Shown piece after piece: positions 8,321-18,077 of a stretch of DNA of 64,000 bases. Every line of letters begins with the position of its first letter. Position 1 is the stretch's first letter. The stretch comes from Caldilineaceae bacterium (GTDB lineage Bacteria; Chloroflexota; Anaerolineae; Caldilineales; Caldilineaceae), in the NCBI GenBank assembly GCA_022827195.1, contig JAJDTL010000034.1, forward strand, positions 1 through 64,000, written 5' to 3'. The position numbers were made by a program, and so were the translations under genes. The notes beneath the pieces were generated by a model. The model ran no database searches, was not told where the DNA came from, and saw nothing but the letters and a program-made list of their open reading frames with translations.

Positions 8321-9340
8321 TCAGAAATGCAGCATCGCCTTGACCACCTGGCTCTCCGGCCGCAGCCAGCCGGGGAACTCGTCGACCAGCGTCTCCGGCG
8401 GCGCGTTGTGCGTGAGCCAGGGCGCCAGTTCGATCGCGCCGGTCTCCAGCGTCCGCACCACGCGCGCAAAGTCGGCGCTTGTCGCGTTGCGGCTGCTGAT
8501 CAGCGTTGTCTCGCGGCGGTGGAACTCCGGGTCGGGAAAGCTGATCTCATCCTGCACCAGGCTGATGAAGACAACGCTCCCGCCCTGCTCGATCAGCTCC
8601 AATGCCTTCATCATCGAGCGCGCATTGCCGGTCGCGTCGAAGACCGTCAGCGGCAGCTCGCCCCCGAAGACCGCCCGCAGCTGCGCCTCCGCGTCCCCGC
8701 GCCCGTCGATCAGATGCTCCACCCCCAGGTTCTCCTGCACAAAGCGCATCCGGTTCTCGTCGATCTCCATCACCGCCACGTCGGCGCCTGCCAGCCGCGC
8801 AAACGCCACCGCGGTCAACCCGATCGGCCCCGCGCCGATGACCAGCGCCGGCTGCTCCGGCTCCAGGCCGGCCCGGTCCACCGCGTGCGCGCCGATGCAC
8901 AGCGTCTCCACCAGCGCCAGGTGCTCTGCCTGCAGCGTCTCCGAGCGGTGCAGCTTCTCGACCGGCACCGTGATCAGCTCCCGCATCCCCCCGTCGGTGT
9001 GCACGCCCAGCACCTGCAGCTCCGAGCAGCAGTTGATGCGCCCGCGGCGGCAGGCGCTGCACGCGCCGCAGTTCAGATACGGCTCGACCGCGCACAGGTC
9101 GCCCACGCGCAGATCGCTCTCCGTCTGCGGATCGAGCGCTGCGATTTTGATGCCGAGCTCGTGGCCGAGGATGCGGGGATAGCTGAAGTAGGGTTGCCGC
9201 CCGCGGAACGCGTGCAGATCGGTCCCGCAGATGCCGACCCGCTGCACGCGCACCAGCGCCTCGCCCGGCCCCGGCTCTACCGGCGGCGCCGTCTCCGTCA
9301 GGTGCAGCGAACCCGGTTTCTCCAATATGATCGTCTTCAT
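8321..9340 (-). CDS. Zinc-dependent alcohol dehydrogenase (MDR family)
   Basis: 339 residues, medium-chain dehydrogenase. Catalytic zinc ligands are Cys38 (GICGTD), His60 and Glu61 (GHE). The structural zinc site is Cys91, Cys94, Cys97 and Cys105 in the CGACSACRRGRINCC loop. The cofactor motif GAGPIGL is followed by MEIDENR, whose acidic residue after the second strand suggests NAD preference. It resembles sorbitol or threonine dehydrogenase-like enzymes; the exact substrate is open. It sits upstream of the Gfo/Idh/MocA gene, likely one operon. Confidence 0.9.
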   Translation of the reverse strand: MKTIILEKPGSLHLTETAPPVEPGPGEALVRVQRVGICGTDLHAFRGRQPYFSYPRILGHELGIKIAALDPQTESDLRVGDLCAVEPYLNCGACSACRRGRINCCSELQVLGVHTDGGMRELITVPVEKLHRSETLQAEHLALVETLCIGAHAVDRAGLEPEQPALVIGAGPIGLTAVAFARLAGADVAVMEIDENRMRFVQENLGVEHLIDGRGDAEAQLRAVFGGELPLTVFDATGNARSMMKALELIEQGGSVVFISLVQDEISFPDPEFHRRETTLISSRNATSADFARVVRTLETGAIELAPWLTHNAPPETLVDEFPGWLRPESQVVKAMLHF

Positions 9341-9398
9341 TGGGCCTTCTCGAACCGGGATGGCGGGCGCCGGCGGCTTGGAGTCTGCTCGATGCCGG

Positions 9399-10172
9399 TT
9401 ACCGGTCGTTGGTCACCGGCGCAGCGCCCACCGGCGCGGCACTGCTGGCGGCAGGCAGAGCGCGGCCGTTGTGCGCGCCCTCGATATCGATCTGTCCGTC
9501 CTTCAGATAGAGCACATAGTCGACGTAGTCGTCCACGAGGCTGTCGTGCGTCACGATCAGAAAGGTGACCTTTTGCTCGCGCACGATCTGCTGGAAGAGG
9601 CCCAGGATCTCCCGTGCCGTCGTGCTGTCCAGTTCGCCGGTCGGCTCATCCGCCAAAATCAGCTTGGGGTCGTTCGCCAGCGCCCGCGCAATCGCCACCC
9701 GCTGCTGCTGCCCGCCCGACAGTTCAAACGGCCGGTGCGCCATCCAGCGCGTCAGCCCCACCAGCTCCAGGCAGGTCATCGCCTTCTCCTGCCGCTCCTT
9801 GCTCTTGACGCCCGACATGCGCAGGATCAGCTCCACGTTCTCAAACGCCGACAGGCTCGGCAGCAGCCCGAAAGACTGGAAAATGAAGCCGACCTGGTCC
9901 CGCCGCCAGCGCGTCAGCCGCCGTTCGTTCCAGGCGTGAATCTCTTCGCCGAAGATGCGGATCTTGCCCTGCGTCGGCGAGTCCAGCCCGCCGATGCAGT
10001 TCAGCAGCGTCGTCTTGCCGCTGCCCGAGCGGCCCTTCAGCGCCGCAAACGTCCCCTGCGCAACCTGCAGGTTGACCCCTTTCAGCGCGGCCACCTCGAG
10101 GCTGCCCGTTTTATAGACGCGCCACACATCTTCCGTTTCGATCGCCGTGTTCGGGTAAAGATTCTCTTCCAT
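9399..10172 (-). CDS. ABC transporter ATP-binding protein (MacB/LolD type)
   Basis: 257 residues. The Walker A motif GRSGSGKTT is near residues 47-55, then LSGGQQQR and the Walker B DEPTGELDS. This ATPase class serves FtsX-type permeases, which are mechanotransmitters rather than importers. It is the last gene of a four-gene minus-strand operon (adaptor, permease, ATPase, ATPase) and is separated from the preceding ATPase by a 156-bp spacer filled with a 14-bp tandem repeat. Two ATPases for one permease suggest a heterodimeric motor. The C-terminal tail is Ala/Val-rich and probably disordered. Confidence 0.92.
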   Translation of the reverse strand: MEENLYPNTAIETEDVWRVYKTGSLEVAALKGVNLQVAQGTFAALKGRSGSGKTTLLNCIGGLDSPTQGKIRIFGEEIHAWNERRLTRWRRDQVGFIFQSFGLLPSLSAFENVELILRMSGVKSKERQEKAMTCLELVGLTRWMAHRPFELSGGQQQRVAIARALANDPKLILADEPTGELDSTTAREILGLFQQIVREQKVTFLIVTHDSLVDDYVDYVLYLKDGQIDIEGAHNGRALPAASSAAPVGAAPVTNDR

Positions 10173-10235
10173 CTACGTTTCCGTTATCCAGTCCCCACGA
10201 CAGCTATCTCCGTCGCGGGAGCGCTCCTCCCTCTG

Positions 10236-10322
10236 CTGCAGTTTCCGGCCACCGGCCACTGGCAACCGGCCACTGGCAACCGGCCACTGGCAACCGGCCA
10301 CTGGCAACCGGCCACTGGCCAC
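10236..10322. repeat. 14-bp tandem repeat array next to CTGCAG
   Basis: Four exact units of CTGGCAACCGGCCA at 10259-10314, flanked by partial units and preceded by CTGCAGTTT at 10236. It fills the spacer between the two ATPase genes. The unit resembles the CTGGCCACCGACCA array at 17.55 kb (11 of 14 positions by eye). No frame runs through it. Confidence 0.9.
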
Positions 10323-10328
10323 TTATTC

Positions 10329-11351
<1,023 letters not shown>

Positions 11352-11434
11352 CTCTCAATGTCTTCTATCCCGCCCCCAACTCCCCCGGAGCGCACCCAAC
11401 TCGAAACGAAAAACGCAAAACAAGAAACTGCCGT

Positions 11435-14338
11435 TTACACCGTCTCACCCAGCTTGATCGCCTGGAATATCTTCATCCGCATCAGCAGCGTCACCAGCAC
11501 ACCCAGCGCCGCCACGAACAGGATCCCGAACAGCGCATACACGCGCGTGATCGCCGGCCATGCAATCCCCACCACGAACGGCGGCGTCAGGTCCGCAGCC
11601 GAATTCCCCACCTGCAGATAGGGGATGAACTGGTTGCTCACCGACGTGCCCAGCAGCGTGCCCGCGCCGATCCCCACCAGGATCAGAAAGGCCAGCTCCC
11701 ACGCCAGGAACAGCGTCATCTGCCCCGAAGAAAGGCCGATCGAGCGCAGCGTCCCCAGCTCGATGAAGCGCCGCCGGAACGAAAACAGCGTGTACAGAAG
11801 GAAGCCCAGCACAGTCAGCAGCGCCGCCGCCAGGAAACCGACCGAAAGAACGCCGAACAGCCCCTGGCGCTGCGGCAACTGCTGCTCCTCCACAATGCGC
11901 TCGCGCGCCGAAAAGTAGCTGAGCACGTTCAGATCGTGTAGTCGCAGCTCGCGAACCATGTTCTCGTAATCGGTGCGCGGGTCGGTCCGCACCAGCACCT
12001 CATACGGGAACTGCCCCCCCATTCGCTCGAACAAATGGTCGAGATTGGCCACCACCAGCGGCCCGTCATCCTGCGGGTACCACGTCGGAAAGTAGTTGAA
12101 ATCGCCCATGATCTTCAGCTGCATCTCTGCCCGCAGCCCGTAGCGCGCCGCCGACACCTGGATCAAGTCCCCCACCCGCAGCCCGAACTGACGCATAAGA
12201 CCCCGGTCCACCAGCACCCCTTCGGATTCCAGCGCCAGCGAATTCATCAACGAGCCAAGCTGCGCCGCGGCAAAATCCCGCCGCCAGTAGGCCGCCTTCG
12301 GAAAATCCAGCCGGTCGATCCCGAAAATCTGCCCATTCCGCCAGCGTCCATCCAGGTGTATCCGCGATTCAAAGCGCGCGATGCGCGTCGCCGCCTTGAT
12401 GGACGGCACCTTCAGATGCTCCGACACCGGCACAAATGTCCACAACGGTCCCGCCAGCTCCCCTTCCGAATCAGCAGAGGCCTCGCCCCCGCCCCCGAAG
12501 CCGCCTCCGCCCCGCGACTGCGGCGAATCCCCCAACTCCACCAGCCGGCCGTCCGCCCCAACCTTATAGTAGGCTCGGTCGAACAGATGGCCGTCCAGCG
12601 TCTGCGCCAGCGATGTCGTGAACGCCGACAGGCTCAGCGTCAGCACCAGCAGAATCATCGGCGCCGTATACATCCCCCGGTTGCGCGCCAGGTGACGGCT
12701 CGCCAGCAGCACACCCACGCCCCCGCCCCTTGACGCAAACCAGGCCACAATCTGCATGAAGACCGGCAGCACCCGCAGCGTCACCAGCGTCAGCGCGAAT
12801 ATCGCCAGCGCCGGTATCAGAAACAGCAGCGGATTCTGAAACACCGAGTCATCCGTCACCGTCCCCGGCATGCTGATACTGCCCTGCCTGCGCAGCAGAT
12901 AGATGCCGTATCCCGCCGGAATCAGCAACAGAATGTCCAGGTAGGCCCGCTGCCACCACGGCGGGCGCAAGGTGCGCGCCATCTCCATCTTGTAGGTCAC
13001 AATCGTGTGCCGCGCCGCCGAAAACGAGGGCAGCGTCTGCGCCAGAAACGCGATCAACACCGCCCCAATCCCGAACTGCACCGTCGACTGCGTCAGCACC
13101 AGCCGCAGGTCCGATTCGATTGTGAAATTGAGAAAACTGCGCGTCGATCCAATCAGCCGCGCCACCGCAAAACTCAGCGGCAGACTGCAAAGCAGCGCCA
13201 GCACGCCCAGCGACAGCGCCTCCAGCCCCGAAATGCCGGCCACCTGCCCCACCGTCGCGCCCCGGCTGCGTAATATCGCCACCTCGTTGCGCTGCCGCGC
13301 CACCGCCAGACCGACCACCAGCCCGATAAATGCCAGCAACAGACCGATGATCGGCACGCTGAACGCATACAGCATCGTCGTGAGCAGCCCGCTTTCCCGG
13401 CGATAGCGCCGCAGCGCGTCCAGCGGCGAAACGCTCAACTGGCTGTTCGGCATCAACGACGTTACCCGCTGCTCCACCCGCCGCCCCCGCGCCAGCAGAT
13501 TCCTCACATCGCTCGACGTAACATCCGAGCCGTCCATCACCAGGTACCACAGCCCCAGGTTCACGTCCTTCGGGTAGACCGGCGCAATCCGGTTGTGGTA
13601 GCTCTCTTCCGGGATCACAAACAGCGTTTCCAGCGTCGACGGATTGTAGAACCATACGTCGCTGGTCAGGTCCGCCACGTCCCACACCCCCGACAACCGC
13701 ACCGGCGTCTGGTATCGATGGCTGTCCCCGTTCTCCGAGCGAATGCGCCGGAACAGCATGTACTGCTCCCCCACCTGCAGCCCGATCTCCTCCGCCAGCT
13801 CCCGGTGCACCAGCACCTCGATCGCCTCTTCTGAATCGGAAGGCGAAACCGCCGGGAACGCGCCCTCGACGATGTCGATCGCCTGTTCAAAGCCCGATAT
13901 AAAGCCTATATTTACCCACTCCAGCGGGTCGGTCGTGTCCGCATACGCGATCTGGTCGGTCGGGAACAGCCGGAAATTGTCCGTCTTGAAATAGCGGATC
14001 GTCTTCTTGTGCGGCAGCCCCAACTCGCCCGCCGCCTGCCCGCTCATATAGGTGTCGAGTTGAGCGATATCCTCCCACTCCTGTGGACCGTACGTCGAGC
14101 CCAAATAGCGGAACATATAGGCAAACGGCGGCCGCGAAAACCTCTCATTGAGGCCCACCGCGGTCAACTCCTCGCGCAACAGCCGGTAGTAGACCGCGTC
14201 CGCATACAGGGGGATGCTCATCACGAGCACAATCGAGGAGACCAAACCCAGGACCAGCGCCAGCGCCAGCCACTGCTGGGCGAAGATCCGCTTTAGGGCG
14301 ACAACGATGATCGCCAAGGTTCGCAAAAAGAGTTTCAT
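11435..14338 (-). CDS. Large FtsX-like permease (MacB-type)
   Basis: 967 residues. The N-terminal segment IIVVALKRIFAQQWLALALV begins a membrane helix, then comes a large extracytoplasmic domain. The first FtsX membrane block is at ~310-440 with VARQRNEVAILRSRGAT, the coupling motif to the ATPase. A second extracytoplasmic domain holds a Gly-rich insert (SRGGGGFGGGGEAS), and the second FtsX block at ~840-960 has RRRFIELGTLRSIGLS. Two FtsX blocks in one chain mean one subunit may do the work of a dimer. It probably exports or remodels lipids, lipoproteins or peptides with the adaptor encoded upstream. Confidence 0.92.
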   Translation of the reverse strand: MKLFLRTLAIIVVALKRIFAQQWLALALVLGLVSSIVLVMSIPLYADAVYYRLLREELTAVGLNERFSRPPFAYMFRYLGSTYGPQEWEDIAQLDTYMSGQAAGELGLPHKKTIRYFKTDNFRLFPTDQIAYADTTDPLEWVNIGFISGFEQAIDIVEGAFPAVSPSDSEEAIEVLVHRELAEEIGLQVGEQYMLFRRIRSENGDSHRYQTPVRLSGVWDVADLTSDVWFYNPSTLETLFVIPEESYHNRIAPVYPKDVNLGLWYLVMDGSDVTSSDVRNLLARGRRVEQRVTSLMPNSQLSVSPLDALRRYRRESGLLTTMLYAFSVPIIGLLLAFIGLVVGLAVARQRNEVAILRSRGATVGQVAGISGLEALSLGVLALLCSLPLSFAVARLIGSTRSFLNFTIESDLRLVLTQSTVQFGIGAVLIAFLAQTLPSFSAARHTIVTYKMEMARTLRPPWWQRAYLDILLLIPAGYGIYLLRRQGSISMPGTVTDDSVFQNPLLFLIPALAIFALTLVTLRVLPVFMQIVAWFASRGGGVGVLLASRHLARNRGMYTAPMILLVLTLSLSAFTTSLAQTLDGHLFDRAYYKVGADGRLVELGDSPQSRGGGGFGGGGEASADSEGELAGPLWTFVPVSEHLKVPSIKAATRIARFESRIHLDGRWRNGQIFGIDRLDFPKAAYWRRDFAAAQLGSLMNSLALESEGVLVDRGLMRQFGLRVGDLIQVSAARYGLRAEMQLKIMGDFNYFPTWYPQDDGPLVVANLDHLFERMGGQFPYEVLVRTDPRTDYENMVRELRLHDLNVLSYFSARERIVEEQQLPQRQGLFGVLSVGFLAAALLTVLGFLLYTLFSFRRRFIELGTLRSIGLSSGQMTLFLAWELAFLILVGIGAGTLLGTSVSNQFIPYLQVGNSAADLTPPFVVGIAWPAITRVYALFGILFVAALGVLVTLLMRMKIFQAIKLGETV

Positions 14339-14422
14339 AAATGCAAGTGGACCATGGATAGCGGATCGAGCTTCACAGCCGCCGGCCGCAGCCGGCCGTT
14401 ACCCGCGCTTCACGCGCTACCT

Positions 14423-15673
14423 CTATTGCCCGACCACAATCTGGCCTTCTTCCAGGCCCTCTTCAACCTCGACCCGGTCCGGCGTCTGAATCCCGAGCTT
14501 CACATCCACCCGCCGCTGCACATCCCCGTCCTGCACCACCACAAACCGCCTCCCGTCAAAGACGCGGATCGCCTGCGTCGGCAGCCACAGCACAGACTCC
14601 TTGTGCTCCAGCTGCACCCGCACCTGCACCAGGTCGCCCAGCTCATAGCCCGCGTCCTGCGCCGACTCATCAATCGTCAGCCGCGTCGATTTGTCCACTT
14701 CGGTCACCGCGCCGCTGCCCCCGCTCCCGAACGGGTAGGGCAGCCTGCGCACGAATCCCTTCAGTATCGCGCCCGGCCGCCCCACGAGCGACACCTCCAC
14801 CACCATCCCTTCCTCCAAATCGTTCATCTGATCGCTGATCAGGTCCGCCTTCACCTCTAGGTCGGTGATGTCGGCAATCGATACGACCGTATCAAACGCA
14901 TTCACCGGCCGCCCTGCCGTCAGCGATACCGAGAGCAGCTGCCCGTCGAAAGGCGCGGTAATCGTGCCATCCGCGATCGCGCTTTCCAGCTTCTCCACCA
15001 GCAGTTGCGCCCGCTTCACGTCGTTCACCAGCAGCGGGTCCACACCTTCACTCAGTTGTTCGAGCGCGATCTCGGCCAGTTCCACCTGCTTGCTCTGCAC
15101 CGAAATGGCAAAATTGTCATCCGGGCGCTCCGTCCGCAGATTCATCAGCTGCAGCATCGCAATGTCCAGGTTGATCTGCGCCCGCCGAATCTGAAACTCC
15201 AGGTTTCTTTCCGCCGCATTCAGCCGCGCCTGCGCCCGCTCCAGGTTTAGCTGCGTCGACGTCAGCTCTCGCTCCAGGTCGTCGATCTCAAGGTCGGCGA
15301 TGACCTGGCCCGCCGTGACGAAATCGTTCCGCTTGACGTAGACACTGCGGACGCGTCCGCTCACGCGGAAGAACAACGCCTCCTCCACCACCGGCGCCAC
15401 CCGCCCGCTGAACGTCCGTTCACGCATTATCTCGCCCACCTTCACCGTGTAGGTCGGCTTGATCGGTATCACCGAGGTCGGAATCGGCGTCGGCGTCGGC
15501 TCATTCGCCGCAATCTCCGCGCTGCGCCCCGCCGGCAAAAGCGCGCAACCGCTCAACGCCATTCCGAGCGCCACCGGCATAACCCCGCGCGCGATCCGCC
15601 GCAACCGGGCGGCTGCACGTCCGGTTACTTGCAGAAACCGGCAAACTGTTCGGGAACTGGACAGACGGTTCAT
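14423..15673 (-). CDS. Efflux adaptor lipoprotein (HlyD/MacA-like)
   Basis: 416 residues. The start at 15673 (MNRLSSSRTVCRF) follows CAAGGAAC. The N-terminus is a lipoprotein signal ending in the lipobox LSGC at about residue 44. A Pro/Thr linker is followed by a biotinyl-lipoyl-like half (VSGRVRSVYVKRNDFVTAG), a long coiled-coil hairpin (ELTSTQLNLERAQARLNAAE and beyond), the second half-motif APFDGQLLSVSLTAG and a beta-barrel. It is the first gene of the MacAB-like operon and acts outside the membrane, coupling the permease to substrate. A perfect hairpin lies in its leader. Confidence 0.9.
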   Translation of the reverse strand: MNRLSSSRTVCRFLQVTGRAAARLRRIARGVMPVALGMALSGCALLPAGRSAEIAANEPTPTPIPTSVIPIKPTYTVKVGEIMRERTFSGRVAPVVEEALFFRVSGRVRSVYVKRNDFVTAGQVIADLEIDDLERELTSTQLNLERAQARLNAAERNLEFQIRRAQINLDIAMLQLMNLRTERPDDNFAISVQSKQVELAEIALEQLSEGVDPLLVNDVKRAQLLVEKLESAIADGTITAPFDGQLLSVSLTAGRPVNAFDTVVSIADITDLEVKADLISDQMNDLEEGMVVEVSLVGRPGAILKGFVRRLPYPFGSGGSGAVTEVDKSTRLTIDESAQDAGYELGDLVQVRVQLEHKESVLWLPTQAIRVFDGRRFVVVQDGDVQRRVDVKLGIQTPDRVEVEEGLEEGQIVVGQ

Positions 15674-16153
15674 AAGTTCCTTGCTTCTTTCCTGCGCCCC
15701 ATGCAGGTAGGGGCGCATAGAACGACCCGCAGGCACAAAATATGCTTCAAACGAAAAATGGGAACGTAGATGACACAGAGAGTACCCGCGCACCGGTCCA
15801 GCTTTGCGCCGCCTTTCGCCCCGCCCGCGGTACAAATCACCCCACCGGTCCGCTATTCTGTGCGATAAGACGCTACTGCGTCAATCACTCCAGAAGTATA
15901 TACGCCCTACCCTGATCTACCCAAACCGGGCAGGGTAATCCCTCCTGAGAAAATCCCTTCCACCGCCGAATTTACCGCCCTGCCAACACCGCCCGGCCCG
16001 CCAATGGCATTCCCCGCCGCGATAAGATAAAATGCCCGTCCAGGCCCGACACAAATCAAACTCTCGCGCTCTATCAGTCCGCGTCGCGCGCCTGTCAACA
16101 GCCAAATACAGACGACCGCAAAGAGACCGCCGCACCCCAGAGGAAGCAAAGCC
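15674..16153. other. 480-bp divergent intergenic region with a leader hairpin
   Basis: Lies between the adaptor gene (minus) and the sulfatase gene (plus). It contains a perfect 8-bp inverted repeat TGCGCCCC/GGGGCGCA at 15693-15717, which falls in the adaptor's 5' leader just upstream of its ribosome site. It must hold both promoters, but no convincing -35/-10 pair stood out. No gene is supported here. Confidence 0.5.
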
Positions 16154-17518
16154 ATGCGCCGTTCACGGCCAGACCGCCCCAATGTGATCGTCTTCTTCAC
16201 CGACCAGCAGCGCTGGGACTCCACCGGCCTGCACGGTAACCCGCTCGACCTCACCCCCAACTTCGACCGCATGGCCCGCCAGGGTACCCACCTGCACACA
16301 ACCGTCACCTGCCAGCCAGTCTGCGGCCCCGCCCGCTCCTGCCTTCAGACCGGGATGTACGCCACCGCCACTGGCTGCTTCCGCAACGGCATCCCCCTGC
16401 CCCGGGACGCCCGCACCCTCGCCCACTTCTTCGGCGACGCCGGCTACGACACCGGTTACATCGGCAAATGGCACCTCGGCGACCGCGGCGAAGTAGGCCC
16501 CGTATCGCAGGCAGCTCGCGGCGGCTACGACTACTGGCTCGCCTCCAACGTTCTCGAGTTCACCTCCGACGCCTACCAGACCGTCATGTACGACAACGAC
16601 GACGCGGCCGTCAAACTGCCCGGCTACCGCGTCGACGCCCTCACCGACGCTGCCATCCGCTACGTCGATTCCCACCAGCAGGACCCCTTCTTCCTCTTCA
16701 TCTCCTACATCGAGCCCCACCACCAGAACCATCTCGATGACTACCCGCCGCCCGACGGCTACCGCGAACGCTACGCCGGCCGCTGGACGCCGCCCGATCT
16801 GCTCGCCCTTGGCGGCTCCTCCCAGCAGCATCTGGGCGGTTATTGGGGCATGATCAAAAGGCTGGACGAGGCGTTGGGCCGTCTGCTGGACGCTCTGAAG
16901 AGCCTGGGACTCGACGAGAACACGGTCGTCCTCTATACGACCGACCACGGCTGCCACTTCAAGACGCGCAACGACGAGTACAAACGCTCATGCCATGAAG
17001 CGTCGGTGCGTCTGCCCACCGCACTGACCGGCCCCGGCTTCTTCGGCGGCGGCGAAGTGCGGGAGATCGTCAGCTTGGTGGACCTGCCGCCGACACTGCT
17101 GGACGCAGCCGGCCTGGACTCGCAGCAGCAGATGCAGGGTCGCTCAGTGGTTCCGCTTGTCAGCCGCCGGTCGTCGGATTGGCCGCAGGAGGCCCTGATC
17201 CAGATCAGCGAATCACAGGTGGGCCGCGCCGTACGCACCCAGCGCTGGAAATACGGCGTCACCGCGCCCGATTCGGATGCAAGAAGAGATGCCGGTTCTG
17301 AACGCTACGAGGAGCAGTACCTGTACGACCTGCAGGCCGATCCCTACGAACTGACCAACCTGGCCGGCCTCGAATCCCACCGCCGCGTCGCCGACGTGCT
17401 GCGCGATCGGCTCATCCGCCGCATGGTCGAAGCCGGCGAATCCGCGCCCACGATCGACCCGGCCGCGCCGCGGCCCAGCCGCCAACGAATTGTCACAGAA
17501 GAGGAAGCACTCGCCTAG
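16154..17518 (+). CDS. Sulfatase (formylglycine-dependent)
   Basis: 454 residues. The N-terminal metal motif NVIVFFTDQQRWDS is followed by the sulfatase signature with Cys in CGPARSC (C-x-P-x-R), the cysteine converted to formylglycine. Later metal-site elements include GKWHLGD and TTDHG. No signal peptide is visible, so it is predicted cytoplasmic or exported by other means. AGAGGAAG precedes the start. It stands alone, divergent from the efflux operon. Sulfatases of this type cleave sulfate from glycans or small molecules; the substrate is unknown. An anaerobic or FGE maturase is not in the window. Confidence 0.92.
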   Translation: MRRSRPDRPNVIVFFTDQQRWDSTGLHGNPLDLTPNFDRMARQGTHLHTTVTCQPVCGPARSCLQTGMYATATGCFRNGIPLPRDARTLAHFFGDAGYDTGYIGKWHLGDRGEVGPVSQAARGGYDYWLASNVLEFTSDAYQTVMYDNDDAAVKLPGYRVDALTDAAIRYVDSHQQDPFFLFISYIEPHHQNHLDDYPPPDGYRERYAGRWTPPDLLALGGSSQQHLGGYWGMIKRLDEALGRLLDALKSLGLDENTVVLYTTDHGCHFKTRNDEYKRSCHEASVRLPTALTGPGFFGGGEVREIVSLVDLPPTLLDAAGLDSQQQMQGRSVVPLVSRRSSDWPQEALIQISESQVGRAVRTQRWKYGVTAPDSDARRDAGSERYEEQYLYDLQADPYELTNLAGLESHRRVADVLRDRLIRRMVEAGESAPTIDPAAPRPSRQRIVTEEEALA

Positions 17519-17541
17519 AGGAAATTCCTATCCACAAACCC

Positions 17542-17689
17542 CTGCAGTTCCTGGCCACCGACCACTGGCCACCGACCACTGGCCACCGACCACTGGCCAC
17601 CGACCACTGGCCACCGACCACTGGCCACCGACCACTGGCCACCGACCACTGGCCACCGACCACTGGCAACTGACCACTGCCCCCTGCAG
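17542..17689. repeat. 14-bp tandem repeat array bracketed by CTGCAG
   Basis: Eight exact copies of CTGGCCACCGACCA (17551-17662) plus one variant copy (17663-17676). CTGCAG lies at 17542-17547 on the left and at 17684-17689 on the right. It sits between the convergent sulfatase and the small hypothetical gene. It is related in sequence and setting to the array at 10.26 kb and to relics at 19.48 and 60.92 kb. Confidence 0.95.
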
Positions 17690-17691
17690 TC

Positions 17692-18045
17692 TCACTCAAT
17701 ATCGACCCGGCCGCGTTGACTGCCGCTCTCTTCACTCGGCCCGGACGTATCCGGCTCGCAGCGCTCGATCGCAGCGTCCAGCAAAGTCCGCGCCGCCAGC
17801 AGCGCTTCGCGCCGCGCCGCATACGCGTGCGTCCAGAACTCTCGCGGCAGCCCGAGATCGCTCTGCTGCAGCTCCTCGCACAGCCCGGCCACCCCTTCCA
17901 GCAGCCACGTCGAGAACGTAAACGCGCGCGCGCCCCGCGCCTCACGCGTCCGTCCCTTCTCCTGCGCAGAGGACGCCTCCGCCTCAGAACCGGCCCCGTT
18001 CTGCGAGCTCCCGTCGCTGATTGGAATCGACCCGTTTTCTGCCAC
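17692..18045 (-). CDS. Small hypothetical protein (helical)
   Basis: 117 residues; I do not recognise the family. The N-terminal 40 residues and the last 20 are low-complexity and polar, probably disordered. The centre (FTFSTWLLEGVAGLCEELQQ then FWTHAYAARREALLAARTLL) is a conserved-looking amphipathic helical segment. It follows the GNAT-type gene by 32 bp on the same strand, so is probably co-transcribed. The downstream end abuts the CTGCAG-bracketed repeat. It may be a partner or regulator of the GNAT-like enzyme, but that is a guess from context. Confidence 0.6.
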   Translation of the reverse strand: MAENGSIPISDGSSQNGAGSEAEASSAQEKGRTREARGARAFTFSTWLLEGVAGLCEELQQSDLGLPREFWTHAYAARREALLAARTLLDAAIERCEPDTSGPSEESGSQRGRVDIE

Positions 18046-18077
18046 AGTTGTTACCCTGCCCGCGCCGCCCCGGCGCC

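Noticed and set aside
7313..9568. A 751-codon plus-strand frame opposite the oxidoreductases
   Set aside because: Shadow of the minus-strand Gfo/Idh/MocA and alcohol dehydrogenase genes; no recognisable domain.
17533..17690. The tandem repeats as a CRISPR array
   Set aside because: Units are 14 bp with no unique spacers and no cas genes. It is a simple tandem repeat.
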